Shown here: piece after piece, positions 17,508-25,669 of the stretch
How the letters are laid out: every line of letters starts with the position of its first letter
Numbering within the stretch: position 1 is the stretch's first letter
Origin: Bog-756 sp963778165
GTDB taxonomy: Bacteria; Actinomycetota; Acidimicrobiia; Acidimicrobiales; RAAP-2
Assembly: GCA_963778165.1 (NCBI GenBank)
Contig: CAVZTE010000001.1
Span: forward strand, 124,001-188,000
DNA length: 64,000 nt
Direction of reading: 5' to 3'
Translations under genes and position numbers: made by a program
Notes under the pieces: model-generated
Database searches by the model: none
What the model was told of the DNA's origin: nothing
Seen by the model: the letters and a program-made list of their open reading frames with translations, nothing else

Positions 17508-18372
17508 TCACATCACCCCGGCCCGACCGGACACTCCAGCCGACGCACCGCCGTTCGGTCCGTAGATCTCCTCCAACGAAGAGGGATACAGGCTCGGGTC
17601 GCCGGGGAGGATGCCGGCGGCCATCAACTCGCGGTCGTTGGCCGACTCGCGCTCGGGGCCGTCGAGACCCTCGGCATAGGCGCGGCTGGCGTTGCCCACG
17701 GTGAACTCCCGGGCATCGACCTCGGCCCGGCGCACCAACTCCACCACCTGATGGAACTGCTGGGCCACCCCTTCGCCGATCCTCCGGCCGCGGCGCCCGT
17801 CGATCAGGACGAAGAACGGCGAGCCGGGGACCTCGTAGTCGCCCCAGGCCTCGGTGGACATCACCACGGCCAGGCCGGGCGGGGTGTGGGCGGCCACTTC
17901 AGCCGGGATCTCCATCTCCGGCCCTTTGGTGACCACCACCAGCCGGGTGTGGAGCGGGAGGCCCAGCTGGTCGGGCCGGCTGAAGGCCTGCCAGAAGCCG
18001 GCGCAGGTCGAACAGCCCGACGAGAGGAAGGCCAGCAAGGTCAGGCTGGTCCCCGCCGGTCACCGACACGGCCAGGGCGTCGCCCCCCGGGGTCACCCCG
18101 GAGATGGTCGGGGTCGACTCCACACTGCGCTCGCCCGGCAGCGGCGGCCCCATGGTGAAGGGGACGGCCACCGGCCCGGTGCGCCCGGCACCGGCACCGG
18201 CCTGGTGGTGCTCATGGCCGGCCCCTTGAACCTCGGCCCCGGTGGGATCGCCGACTCCCACTCCGAGGTCGTGCAGGGCCTTGAGGATGTCCGCATGACT
18301 GCGCAACAACCCCGCCACCAACACCGCCAGCAGCAATACGACAGCGCCCAGAACGATCACGATGGCGATCAA
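17508..18372 (-). CDS. MauD-like membrane-anchored thioredoxin-fold protein, one indel
   Basis: About 287 residues. One N-terminal membrane anchor (IAIVIVLGAVVLLLAVLVAG) leads to an extracytoplasmic thioredoxin-like domain with the active-site motif SSGCSTCAGFW and the cis-Pro region YEVPGSPFFVLID. MauD proteins move thiol/disulfide equivalents outside the membrane and are required for light-chain maturation. One extra C in the run at 18051-18054 separates the anchor and linker frame from the catalytic frame. TTG 18372 is supported by GGAGG 6 nt upstream. First gene of the operon. A ResA/TlpA-type redoxin is the wider family alternative. Confidence 0.8.
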
Positions 18373-18383
18373 CCGGCACCTCC

Positions 18384-18403
18384 CTTCGGTCGACGGACCG
18401 AAG
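18384..18403. promoter_or_regulatory. Inverted repeat upstream of the mau-like operon
   Basis: CTTCGGTC and GACCGAAG form perfect 8-bp arms around GACG, ending 12 nt before the MauD-like start codon and abutting its Shine-Dalgarno. It may be an operator or an mRNA hairpin that controls translation. The rest of the 263-bp gap to 18636 holds only the Shine-Dalgarno of the VOC gene. Confidence 0.5.
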
Positions 18404-18635
18404 TTCCGGCCCCGTCGTCATGCTACGGAGCGGTGCGGTCGAAGCGGTGTATCCCTTGGGCCTGCTGGGTCGCCGAGCGACCTCCGGCTCGACAGCCCGA
18501 CACCCCGGTCGGAACGGTGCCGGTCGGGCGGTGTTCCCGGTTGGCCTGCGGTCGGACCAGGGTGAAGACTGACCGGACACGTGAGCCGGTCCGGAGCCTG
18601 ATCCGACAGACCGGTCGTCCCTTCGGGAGGAATGC

Positions 18636-18992
18636 ATGGCACTGCGCATTGAAACGGTCACCGTCGACGCCCTGGACCCCTCGGCCCTGGCCGGCTTCTG
18701 GTCGGCGGCCCTCGGTTGGGAGCAAGGCTCCGACGAGGACGGCGACGTGTGGGTGGAGCCGGGTCCCCAACAGGCTTCCGCCCCGCTCATCCTCTTCGTG
18801 GCGGTCGGAGAGCGCAAGGTGGGGAAGAACCGGATCCACTTCGACCTGGTGCCCGATGATCAGGACGCCGAGGTCGAGCGGCTGGAAGGTCTCGGGGCCA
18901 ACCGGGTGTCCATCGGCCAGACCGGGGACGAGGACTGGGTGGTGCTGGCCGACCCCGAAGGGAACGAGTTCTGCGTGCTCAGCAACCGCTGA
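18636..18992 (+). CDS. VOC (glyoxalase/bleomycin-resistance) fold protein
   Basis: A 118-residue single VOC domain with two beta-alpha-beta-beta-beta units. The second ends DWVVLADPEGNEFCVL, the usual family signature carrying a metal-ligand Glu. Ligand and reaction are unknown. ATG 18636 has GGGAGGA 6 nt upstream. It stands alone between the mau-like operon and the SDR that follows on the other strand. Confidence 0.85.
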   Translation: MALRIETVTVDALDPSALAGFWSAALGWEQGSDEDGDVWVEPGPQQASAPLILFVAVGERKVGKNRIHFDLVPDDQDAEVERLEGLGANRVSIGQTGDEDWVVLADPEGNEFCVLSNR

Positions 18993-19031
18993 ACCGGCCG
19001 CCCCGCCAAGCGGTCCGGCCCGCGCCGACCG

Positions 19032-19958
19032 TTACGAGCCCGACCCTCCCTTGGCCTCGGCAGCCGCCTTGGCCTCGGCCGCCTTCCGGTACGCCTCGAG
19101 CTGGTCGAGGAGGGGCATCCGCTCCTGGCCGACGGTCGAGTCCAAACGGGCCGCGATGGATTCGGGGGTCCATCTCCCGTCGGCATAGACGGCCCGCACC
19201 TCCCGGGGCTGGTTCCACACGGCGATCTTGGGTCCCACCGACGTGTACACCTGGCCGGTGATGTGCTTGGCCTGATCCGAGAGCAGATACACCACCAGCG
19301 GCGCCACATCCTCGGGATCGCCCATCTCGGCCAGGTCCATGGGCACCTCGGCGGTCATCCGGGTGCGGGCCACCGGGGCCACGGCGTTGGCCGTGATGCC
19401 GTAGCGGTTGAGCCCGGCAGCCGCCGATCGCACCAGGGAGACGATGCCGCCTTTGGCCGCGGCATAGTTGGCCTGGGCCACGCTGCCGGCGAACGCCCCT
19501 GAGGTGAAGCCCACCAGCGACCCGCCGCCCTCCTGCTTGCGCATGATGGCCGCCGCGGCCCGGAACACCGTGAAGTGCCCCTTCAGGTGGGTCTCGATGA
19601 CCGCGTCCCACTCGTCCTCGGCCATGTTGAAGAGCATCCGCTCGCGGAGGATGCCGGCGATGGCCACCACCCCGTCGATCCGGCCCCACCGTTCGACGCC
19701 GGCCCCGACGATCTTCTCGCCCCCGTCCAGGGTGGTCACGCTGTCCCCCACGGCCACCGCTTCGCCGCCGGCCGCCTCGATCTCCGCCACCAGGGCGTCA
19801 GCCACCTCGCTGGTGGGATTCTCTCCGGCCAGGCCCACGCCGATGTCGGCCACCACCACCTTGGCCCCCTCGGCCGAAGCGGCCAGAGCCACCGCCCTGC
19901 CGATCCCACCACCGGCGCCGGTGATGGCCACGACCTTGTCCTTCAGGAACTCCGTCAT
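19032..19958 (-). CDS. Short-chain dehydrogenase, Hsd4A/Rv3548c-like
   Basis: A 308-residue SDR with TGAGGGIG, IAGIL in place of NNAG, Ser in GFTSGAFAG and YAAAK. The long form with GENPTSEVADALVAEIEAAGG and ILRERMLFNMAEDEWD resembles the hydroxyacyl-CoA/steroid SDR group near mycobacterial Hsd4A and Rv3548c. Its upstream region, shared with the divergent acyl-CoA ligase, holds the palindrome AGAACCTGTTCT, which fits a KstR-type lipid/steroid regulon. ATG 19958 is the first start giving a normal SDR N-terminus. The 60-residue C-terminal extension (VRAVYADGRWTPESIA) is typical of this subgroup. Confidence 0.8.
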   Translation of the reverse strand: MTEFLKDKVVAITGAGGGIGRAVALAASAEGAKVVVADIGVGLAGENPTSEVADALVAEIEAAGGEAVAVGDSVTTLDGGEKIVGAGVERWGRIDGVVAIAGILRERMLFNMAEDEWDAVIETHLKGHFTVFRAAAAIMRKQEGGGSLVGFTSGAFAGSVAQANYAAAKGGIVSLVRSAAAGLNRYGITANAVAPVARTRMTAEVPMDLAEMGDPEDVAPLVVYLLSDQAKHITGQVYTSVGPKIAVWNQPREVRAVYADGRWTPESIAARLDSTVGQERMPLLDQLEAYRKAAEAKAAAEAKGGSGS

Positions 19959-19997
19959 TACCCACTGCCTCTCTCGTCGGGGAGGTTGACCATATAC

Positions 19998-20011
19998 GAG
20001 AACCTGTTCTA
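19998..20011. promoter_or_regulatory. KstR-like palindromic operator in a divergent promoter region
   Basis: GAGAACCTGTTCTA fits the mycobacterial KstR consensus TnnAACnnGTTnnA except for the first base. The AGAAC and GTTCT arms are perfect. It lies between the SDR (19958, reverse) and the ligase (20131, forward). A second, better match lies at 24618-24631. Confidence 0.55.
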
Positions 20012-20130
20012 GCGTCGCCCCCGGGTCGGCGCCACCCGTGGGCGTCTCCATACGCCCGGCGGGGAGCCACGACCGACCACATTCGGCAACGAAATCGCCG
20101 CACAACGGCGCAGGGGGATATGAGAGCACC

Positions 20131-21681
20131 ATGGCCGATTTTGGATTTTGGGCACTGGCCCACGAGAACCCGGACAAGCTGGCCCTGGTCGATCCGGACG
20201 GGACCGAGTACCGGGCCTCCGAGCTGCTGGGCCGCACCAACCAGGTGGTCCACGGTCTGCGTGGTCTCAACCTCAAGCCGGGTGATGTGGTGGCCACCCT
20301 CCTGCCCAACGGGGTGGAGATGTTCGAGCTGTATCTGGCCGCCCTGCAGGCCGGCTGGTACCTGGTGCCGATCAACCACCACCTGATCGGGCCGGAAGTG
20401 GCCTACATCCTGAAGGACTCCGAGGCCAAGGCCTTCATCGCCCACGAGCGCTTCACCGAGGTGGCGCTGGACGCCGCCGAGGAGGCCGAGCTCCCATCGG
20501 CGCGGTGCTTCGCGGTGGGCGAGATCACCGGGTTCGGCTCCTACGCCATGATGCGGAACGCCCAGCCCACCACCGACCCGCCCGACCGCACCATCGGCGA
20601 CGTCATGAACTACACCTCGGGCACCACCGGCAATCCCAAGGGCGTGTTCCGCAAGCTCAGCGGGGCCACCCCGGAGGAAGCGGCCCTGGGACTGTCGGGA
20701 ATCCTCTTCCTCTTCGGGATCCAGCCGGACGATCCCAACGTGCACATCGTGGGATCCCCGCTCTACCACACCGCCGTCATGCGCTACTCGGGCGCTTCCA
20801 TCCACCTCCTGCACACCGTGGTGCTGATGGACAAGTGGATCCCCGAAGAGATGCTCCGGCTGATCGAGAAGTACCAGGTGACCAGCTCGCACATGGTGCC
20901 CACCCAGTTCCACCGGCTCCTGGCCCTGCCCGAGGAGACCCGCAACCGGTACGACATGTCCTCGCTGCAGCACATGATCCACGCCGCCGCCCCGTGCCCG
21001 GTGGACGTCAAGTACAAGATGATCGAGTGGTGGGGCAACGCCATCGACGAGTACTACGCGGCCTCCGAGGGCGGCGGGACCCTGGTCACCGCCCAGGAGT
21101 GGCTGCTCAAGCCGGGCACCGTCGGGAAGGCCTGGCCGATCTCGGAGATCGCCATCTTCGACGACGAGCAGAACCGGATCGAAGAGCCCAACGTCATCGG
21201 CACCGTCTACATGTCCATGCAGACCGGGGACTTCTCCTACCTGAAGGACAAGAAGAAGACCGACAGCAACCGGATCGGCAAGTTCTTCACCGTGGGAGAC
21301 GTCGGCCTCATCGACGAGGACGGCTACCTGTTCCTGCGGGACCGCAAGATCGACATGATCATCTCGGGTGGGGCCAACATCTACCCGGCCGAGATCGAGA
21401 ACGTGCTGCTGGGCTTCCCCAAGGTGGGCGATGTGGCGGTGTTCGGCATCCCCAACGACGACTGGGGCGAGGAGATCAAAGCGGTGGTGGAGCCGGCGGA
21501 GGGGGTCGAGCCCTCGCCCGAGCTGGCCGAGGAGATCCTCGAGTACTCCGCCACCCGGTTGGCCAAGTTCAAGACCCCCAAGTCCATCGACTTCACCGAC
21601 GCCATGCCCCGGGACCCCAACGGCAAGCTGTACAAGCGCAAGCTGCGGGATCCCTACTGGGAGGGCCGCGAGAAGATCTGA
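20131..21681 (+). CDS. Acyl-CoA synthetase (AMP-binding, FadD-type)
   Basis: A 516-residue ANL-superfamily enzyme that activates a carboxylic acid with ATP and CoA. It shows the P-loop YTSGTTGNPKGV, the adenine motif YYAASEGGG, GDVGLIDEDGYLFLRDR with the hinge, SGGANIYPAEIE and the catalytic Lys in DPNGKLYKRKL. The substrate is unknown; the KstR-like palindrome and the FadA5/EchA19-like neighbours suggest a fatty or sterol side-chain acid. ATG 20131 is 12 nt after GGGGGA and begins the conserved reading ADFGFWALAHENPDK. Confidence 0.88.
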   Translation: MADFGFWALAHENPDKLALVDPDGTEYRASELLGRTNQVVHGLRGLNLKPGDVVATLLPNGVEMFELYLAALQAGWYLVPINHHLIGPEVAYILKDSEAKAFIAHERFTEVALDAAEEAELPSARCFAVGEITGFGSYAMMRNAQPTTDPPDRTIGDVMNYTSGTTGNPKGVFRKLSGATPEEAALGLSGILFLFGIQPDDPNVHIVGSPLYHTAVMRYSGASIHLLHTVVLMDKWIPEEMLRLIEKYQVTSSHMVPTQFHRLLALPEETRNRYDMSSLQHMIHAAAPCPVDVKYKMIEWWGNAIDEYYAASEGGGTLVTAQEWLLKPGTVGKAWPISEIAIFDDEQNRIEEPNVIGTVYMSMQTGDFSYLKDKKKTDSNRIGKFFTVGDVGLIDEDGYLFLRDRKIDMIISGGANIYPAEIENVLLGFPKVGDVAVFGIPNDDWGEEIKAVVEPAEGVEPSPELAEEILEYSATRLAKFKTPKSIDFTDAMPRDPNGKLYKRKLRDPYWEGREKI

Positions 21682-21726
21682 CCCGGCGCGCCGGAGTCTG
21701 GCCCGGGCAGAACGCCGCCCCGGGGA

Positions 21727-22537
21727 TCAGGCCGGAGGCTGGCCCCGGTCGTCGTCAACCACCTCGCCGGCCATGGACAGCGCCACGTTGATGGCCTCGG
21801 CCCGGATGGCCTCGACCATGCCGGGGTCGGTGCTGTTGGGATTGGACTCGGCGATGGCCAGCATGCCGGCGGGGTTCACCATGATGAAGATCCCCTCGGC
21901 CTCGGCCGTCAGCAGGTCGCCGTGGAAGATCCCGCCCCAGGTCCGCACCTTGCGCCCGTCCCGGCCCAGGCAGCGGGCCTCGATGCGCAGATCGGTCCGG
22001 AGCGGGGTGGGCTTGCGGTAACGGATGGTCAGCGTTCCGGTCATGCCGGGGTTGCCGGCCACCATGTTGGCCGCCCCCATGATCTCGTCGAAGGTCTCGG
22101 CGATCACGCCGCCGTGCACGCAGGTGGGCGGGCCCTCGTAGGGGTAGTCGAAGTGGGCCTCGCCCCGGATCTCGCGGTAGCCCCCGTCCACCCCGTCGAT
22201 CATCCACACCTTGACCGGAGGGGCGACGGGATTGAGCACCCCGGTGATCGGGCTGCAGGGGAAGAAGTGCTGGGGCGGGCGCCGCATGTCGGGAGGCATC
22301 CGGGGGAACTTGCCGGGCCCGGCCCGGGCCGCCAGGCGGGCCGACACCGCCTCGATGGCCACGGCAGCCTCGGTCAGGTCGGCGTCGTCGAGCGTCACCC
22401 GACACGGTCAGGGTGTGGAGAGGACGCAGGGCCGCGGCCAGCCGGGTCCGCGTCTGCGAGATGGCGGGCAGGTCGGCCGACCGCCACGGGCCCGACGGGG
22501 CGAGCGGGCCCGGTACCGCCCCGTCGGCGTCGGTCAC
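21727..22537 (-). CDS. Hotdog-fold thioesterase (PaaI-like), one indel
   Basis: About 269 residues. The hotdog core reads THP-like PPTCVHGGVIAETFDEIMG, then TLTIRYRKPTPL and a beta strand ending GIFI. It should hydrolyse an acyl-CoA. The first 47 residues lie in another frame; removing one extra C at 22398-22400 joins LRPLHTLTVS to TLDDADLTEAAV. GTG 22537 overlaps the crotonase stop (GTGA), giving a coupled thiolase-crotonase-thioesterase operon. The thioesterase may release or rescue CoA from blocked intermediates. Confidence 0.8.
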
Positions 22538-23328
22538 CGGCGCTGGTAGTTGGGCGTGCGTTTCTCGGCGAAGGCCTTCTGGCCCTCCTTGGCGTCCTCG
22601 GTGGCGAAGATGGGCCAGCCCAGCTCGAGCTCGATCTTGAGGGCCTCCTCCTCGGGGATCCCCTCGGTGGCCTTGACCGAGGCCTTGATGGCCTCGACGG
22701 CCAGCGGTCCGTTGGCCCCGATCACCTCGGCGATCTCCAGGGCCGCCTCGAGGGCGGTCCCGTCCGGCACCACCCGGCCGATGAGCCCGATCTCTTTGGC
22801 CTCCTGGGCCGAGACCTCCCGGGCGGTGAGCAACAGGTCCATGGCCACGGTGAAGGGGATCTGGCGCCGCAGGCGCACGGTCGAGCCCCCCAGGGGGAAC
22901 AGGCCCCGCTTGGCCTCGAACACGCCGAACTTGGCTCCCTCGCCGGCCACCCGGATATCGGTGGCCTGGAGGATCTCGGTGCCCCCGGCCACGGCCCAGC
23001 CTTCGACGGCGGCGATGAGCGGCTTCTTCAGCGAGTAGTGGCGGAGGAGGGCCTTCCAATGGAGATCGGGGTCCTTGGCCATCCGGGCCGTGACCTCCTC
23101 GTTGCCCGGGCCGGACATCGATTTGAGGTCCATGCCGGCACAGAAGGTGCCGCCGGCCCCGGTGAGGATGGCGCACCGGATGTCGTCGTTGGAGTCGATC
23201 TCCAGCCAGGCGTCGGCCATGCCCATCAGCATCGGGCCGGAGAGGGCGTTCTTGGCCTCGGGCCGGTTCATGGTCACCACCGCGGTGGCGCCGATCTGCT
23301 CGTAGGTCAGATGTTCAGTACCGGTCAT
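22534..23328 (-). CDS. Enoyl-CoA hydratase, EchA19-like crotonase
   Basis: A 264-residue crotonase with the oxyanion-hole stretches CAGMDLKSM and EGWAVAGGTEILQATDIRVA and a catalytic Glu region (AKRGLFPLGGSTVRL). The end AFAEKRTPNYQRR and much of the middle match what I recall of mycobacterial EchA19, which acts in cholesterol side-chain degradation under KstR. It lies 5 nt after the FadA5-like thiolase and overlaps the thioesterase by 4 nt. ATG 23328 has no Shine-Dalgarno, consistent with coupling. The steroid link is inferred. Confidence 0.85.
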   Translation of the reverse strand: MTGTEHLTYEQIGATAVVTMNRPEAKNALSGPMLMGMADAWLEIDSNDDIRCAILTGAGGTFCAGMDLKSMSGPGNEEVTARMAKDPDLHWKALLRHYSLKKPLIAAVEGWAVAGGTEILQATDIRVAGEGAKFGVFEAKRGLFPLGGSTVRLRRQIPFTVAMDLLLTAREVSAQEAKEIGLIGRVVPDGTALEAALEIAEVIGANGPLAVEAIKASVKATEGIPEEEALKIELELGWPIFATEDAKEGQKAFAEKRTPNYQRR

Positions 23329-23333
23329 GTCGC

Positions 23334-24494
23334 TCAGATCCGCTCGATGATGGTTCCGGTGGCCAGGGCGCCACCGCAGCACATGGCGATGAGGGCCAGG
23401 TTGGAGTCCGAGCGCTCCAGCTCGTGGAGGGCGGTGGTGATCAACCGGGCCCCGGTCGAGCCGACCGGGTGGCCCAGGGCGATGGCCCCACCGTTGACGT
23501 TGACCTTGTCCCAGTCGACCTCGTGCACCTTGCCCCACGACATGACCACCGAGGCGAAGGCCTCGTTGACCTCGAAGATGTCGATGTCGGCCATGGTCAT
23601 CCCGGCCTTGCGCAGCACGTCGGTGGTGGCGGCGATGGGCCCGTCGAGGTGGTAGTAGGGATCCGATCCCACCAGGGTCTGGGCCACGATGCGGGCCCGG
23701 GGACGGAGGCCGGCCTGGCCCGCCCGGTCCTCGGACATCCACAGGACGGCGGCGGCCCCGTCGGAGATCTGCGAGCTGTTCCCGGCGGTATGCATGCCGT
23801 CGGGCAGGACCGGCTTGAGGCCGGCCAGGCCCTCGCGGGTGGTGTCGCGGGGGCCCTGGTCCTTGGAGATGAGGGTCTTCTCGCCGGTGGGGCCGTCGGC
23901 GCCGACCACCGGGGCCTCGAGGGGGGCGATCTCCCGGTCGAAGCGGCCCTCGGTCACGGCCCGGGCCGCCTTGCGCTGGGACTCGAACCCCAGCCAGTCC
24001 ACGTCGTCCCGGGTGATGTCGTACTTCTGGGCGATCCGCTCGGCCGCCCCGAACTGGTCGGGCATGTCCCAGGGGAAGTTCTCCGGCCGGGACTTGCCCG
24101 GGCCGTTGTAGGCGTTGGCCCCGAGGCCCACCCGGCTCATGGCCTCCACGCCGCAGGCGATCCCGGCCTCGATGGCGCCGGCGCTGATCAGGTTGGCCAC
24201 GAAGTGGTTGGCCTGCTGGGCCGAGCCGCACTGGCAGTCGACGGTGGTCGCCGCCACCTCGTAGGGCAGGCCCTGGCTGAGCCAGGCGGTGCGGGTGACG
24301 TTGGACGCCTGCTCGCCGGCCTGGGTCACGCAGCCCCCGACGATCTGCTCGATGTCACCGGGATCGACCCCGGCCCGCTTGACCAGTTCGACCTGGGCGT
24401 TGCCCAGCAGCTCGGCGGCGTGGAACCCGGCCATCCAGCCGTTCCGCTTTCCGATGGGCGTACGGACTGCTTCGACAATCACCGGCTGGGCCAT
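23334..24494 (-). CDS. Acetyl-CoA acyltransferase, FadA5-like thiolase
   Basis: A 386-residue thiolase. The nucleophilic Cys is in TVDCQCGSAQQANH, His in NGGAIALGHPVGSTG and the second Cys in IAMCCGGALATG. The N-terminus VEAVRTPIGKRNGW, SRVGLGANA and IVEINEAF-like DIFEVNEAF closely follow mycobacterial FadA5, the thiolase that cleaves the cholesterol side chain. ATG 24494 has AAAGGGGA 6 nt upstream. A perfect KstR-type palindrome lies about 125 bp upstream. First gene of the thiolase-crotonase-thioesterase operon. Confidence 0.88.
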   Translation of the reverse strand: MAQPVIVEAVRTPIGKRNGWMAGFHAAELLGNAQVELVKRAGVDPGDIEQIVGGCVTQAGEQASNVTRTAWLSQGLPYEVAATTVDCQCGSAQQANHFVANLISAGAIEAGIACGVEAMSRVGLGANAYNGPGKSRPENFPWDMPDQFGAAERIAQKYDITRDDVDWLGFESQRKAARAVTEGRFDREIAPLEAPVVGADGPTGEKTLISKDQGPRDTTREGLAGLKPVLPDGMHTAGNSSQISDGAAAVLWMSEDRAGQAGLRPRARIVAQTLVGSDPYYHLDGPIAATTDVLRKAGMTMADIDIFEVNEAFASVVMSWGKVHEVDWDKVNVNGGAIALGHPVGSTGARLITTALHELERSDSNLALIAMCCGGALATGTIIERI

Positions 24495-24617
24495 GCTGGG
24501 TCCCCTTTGAGGTATCGGGGCCCATGGAGTCGGGCCCTGCGTTGGTCGGGCGTGATCCGGGGAGGACCGGTATGGCTGCCTCCCCGCTGACCGGCCTGAG
24601 CTCGGTCCCCCCAAGTA

Positions 24618-24631
24618 TAGAACTGGTTCTA
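24618..24631. promoter_or_regulatory. KstR-like palindromic operator
   Basis: TAGAACTGGTTCTA has 6-bp perfect arms and matches TnnAACnnGTTnnA exactly. It lies between the FadA5-like thiolase (reverse, 24494) and the SDR (forward, 24768). No regulator gene for it is in the window. Confidence 0.65.
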
Positions 24632-24767
24632 GTCTCCCCGCCGCGGCCGACCCGGGCGTGAGGGCCCCGGGAGGGTCCGGTCGCCACCCCGGCCGGCAAC
24701 AGGGCGGCGCCGCACCGGGCTGTGTCACCATGCTTCGGTCAGGCACATCGACGGCATTGGGGGGAAC

Positions 24768-25562
24768 ATGGCAATCGACTACAACGGCCGGCGGGTACTG
24801 GTCACCGGAGCGTCATCGGGCATCGGCGCCGGCCTGGCCGAGGAGTTCGCCCGACGGGGGGCGGTGGTGGGGATCTGCGCCCGCCGGCTGGACCGGCTGG
24901 AGGAGGTGCTGGGCCGGTGCCGCGAGCACTCGCCGGACTCCCGCAGCTGGGTCACCGATCTCTCGGACCCGGTGGCCGTCGACCACCTGGCCGCGGCGGC
25001 GCTCGACGAGCTGGGCGGTGTGGACCTGCTGGTGAACAACGCCGGCATCCCCAAGCGCCGGCACGTCAGCCGACTGGACCCGGGCACGGTCCAGTCGGTC
25101 ATGAACATCAACTTCTTCAGCCCGGTGCGACTGACCCTGGCCCTGCTGCCCCACATGCTGGAACGGGGCAGCGGGCAGATCGTCAACGTCTCATCGGTGG
25201 CCGCCACGCTGAGCTCGCCCGGCGAGTCGGCCTACGACGCCTCGAAGGCGGCCCTGACCGCCTTCAGCGAGTCCATGGCCGTAGACCTGTGGCCCACCGG
25301 CATCAAGGTGCTGCTGGTCTACCCGGGCCTGGTGGACACCGAGCTGTTCTCCCTGCCCGACAACGACCCGGTGATGGCCTCGGTGGAGGCCGTGCCGGTC
25401 AGCGAGCTGGTCGGCGGGGTGTTCGACGCCCTGGAGAGCGGCGCCATCCAGGTCTATGTGCCCGGGTACTTCGCCGATCTGGCGGTGGCCAAGGCCAAGG
25501 ACGTGGGGGGCTTCCTCTCGGGCACGGCGGCCTACGTGGCTGAGCACCAGACCGCCGACTGA
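24768..25562 (+). CDS. Short-chain dehydrogenase/reductase
   Basis: A 264-residue classical SDR: TGASSGIG, an Arg-rich second strand end (CARRLDRLEEV) that favours NADP(H), NNAGIPK, Ser in VSSVAA and YDASK. ATG 24768 follows GGGGGGAA by 3 nt. It is divergent from the FadA5-like operon across the KstR-like palindrome and is followed by the alcohol dehydrogenase, so a role in lipid or steroid oxidation is plausible. The substrate is unknown. Confidence 0.85.
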   Translation: MAIDYNGRRVLVTGASSGIGAGLAEEFARRGAVVGICARRLDRLEEVLGRCREHSPDSRSWVTDLSDPVAVDHLAAAALDELGGVDLLVNNAGIPKRRHVSRLDPGTVQSVMNINFFSPVRLTLALLPHMLERGSGQIVNVSSVAATLSSPGESAYDASKAALTAFSESMAVDLWPTGIKVLLVYPGLVDTELFSLPDNDPVMASVEAVPVSELVGGVFDALESGAIQVYVPGYFADLAVAKAKDVGGFLSGTAAYVAEHQTAD

Positions 25563-25669
25563 GTAGGGGTCCGACCGGGGAGAACCCGAATCGGGCCGTG
25601 CCGGCTGACGACGGGCCCCAACCTATGCAAGCATCGGGGTAGGCACGAGGACGATCAGAAGAGGTCATC

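Noticed and set aside
13947..18372. Calling the operon a true methylamine dehydrogenase cluster
   Set aside because: No separate MauB heavy chain, MauG or amicyanin gene is present, and the light-chain similarity is by eye; only the weaker mau-like label is kept.
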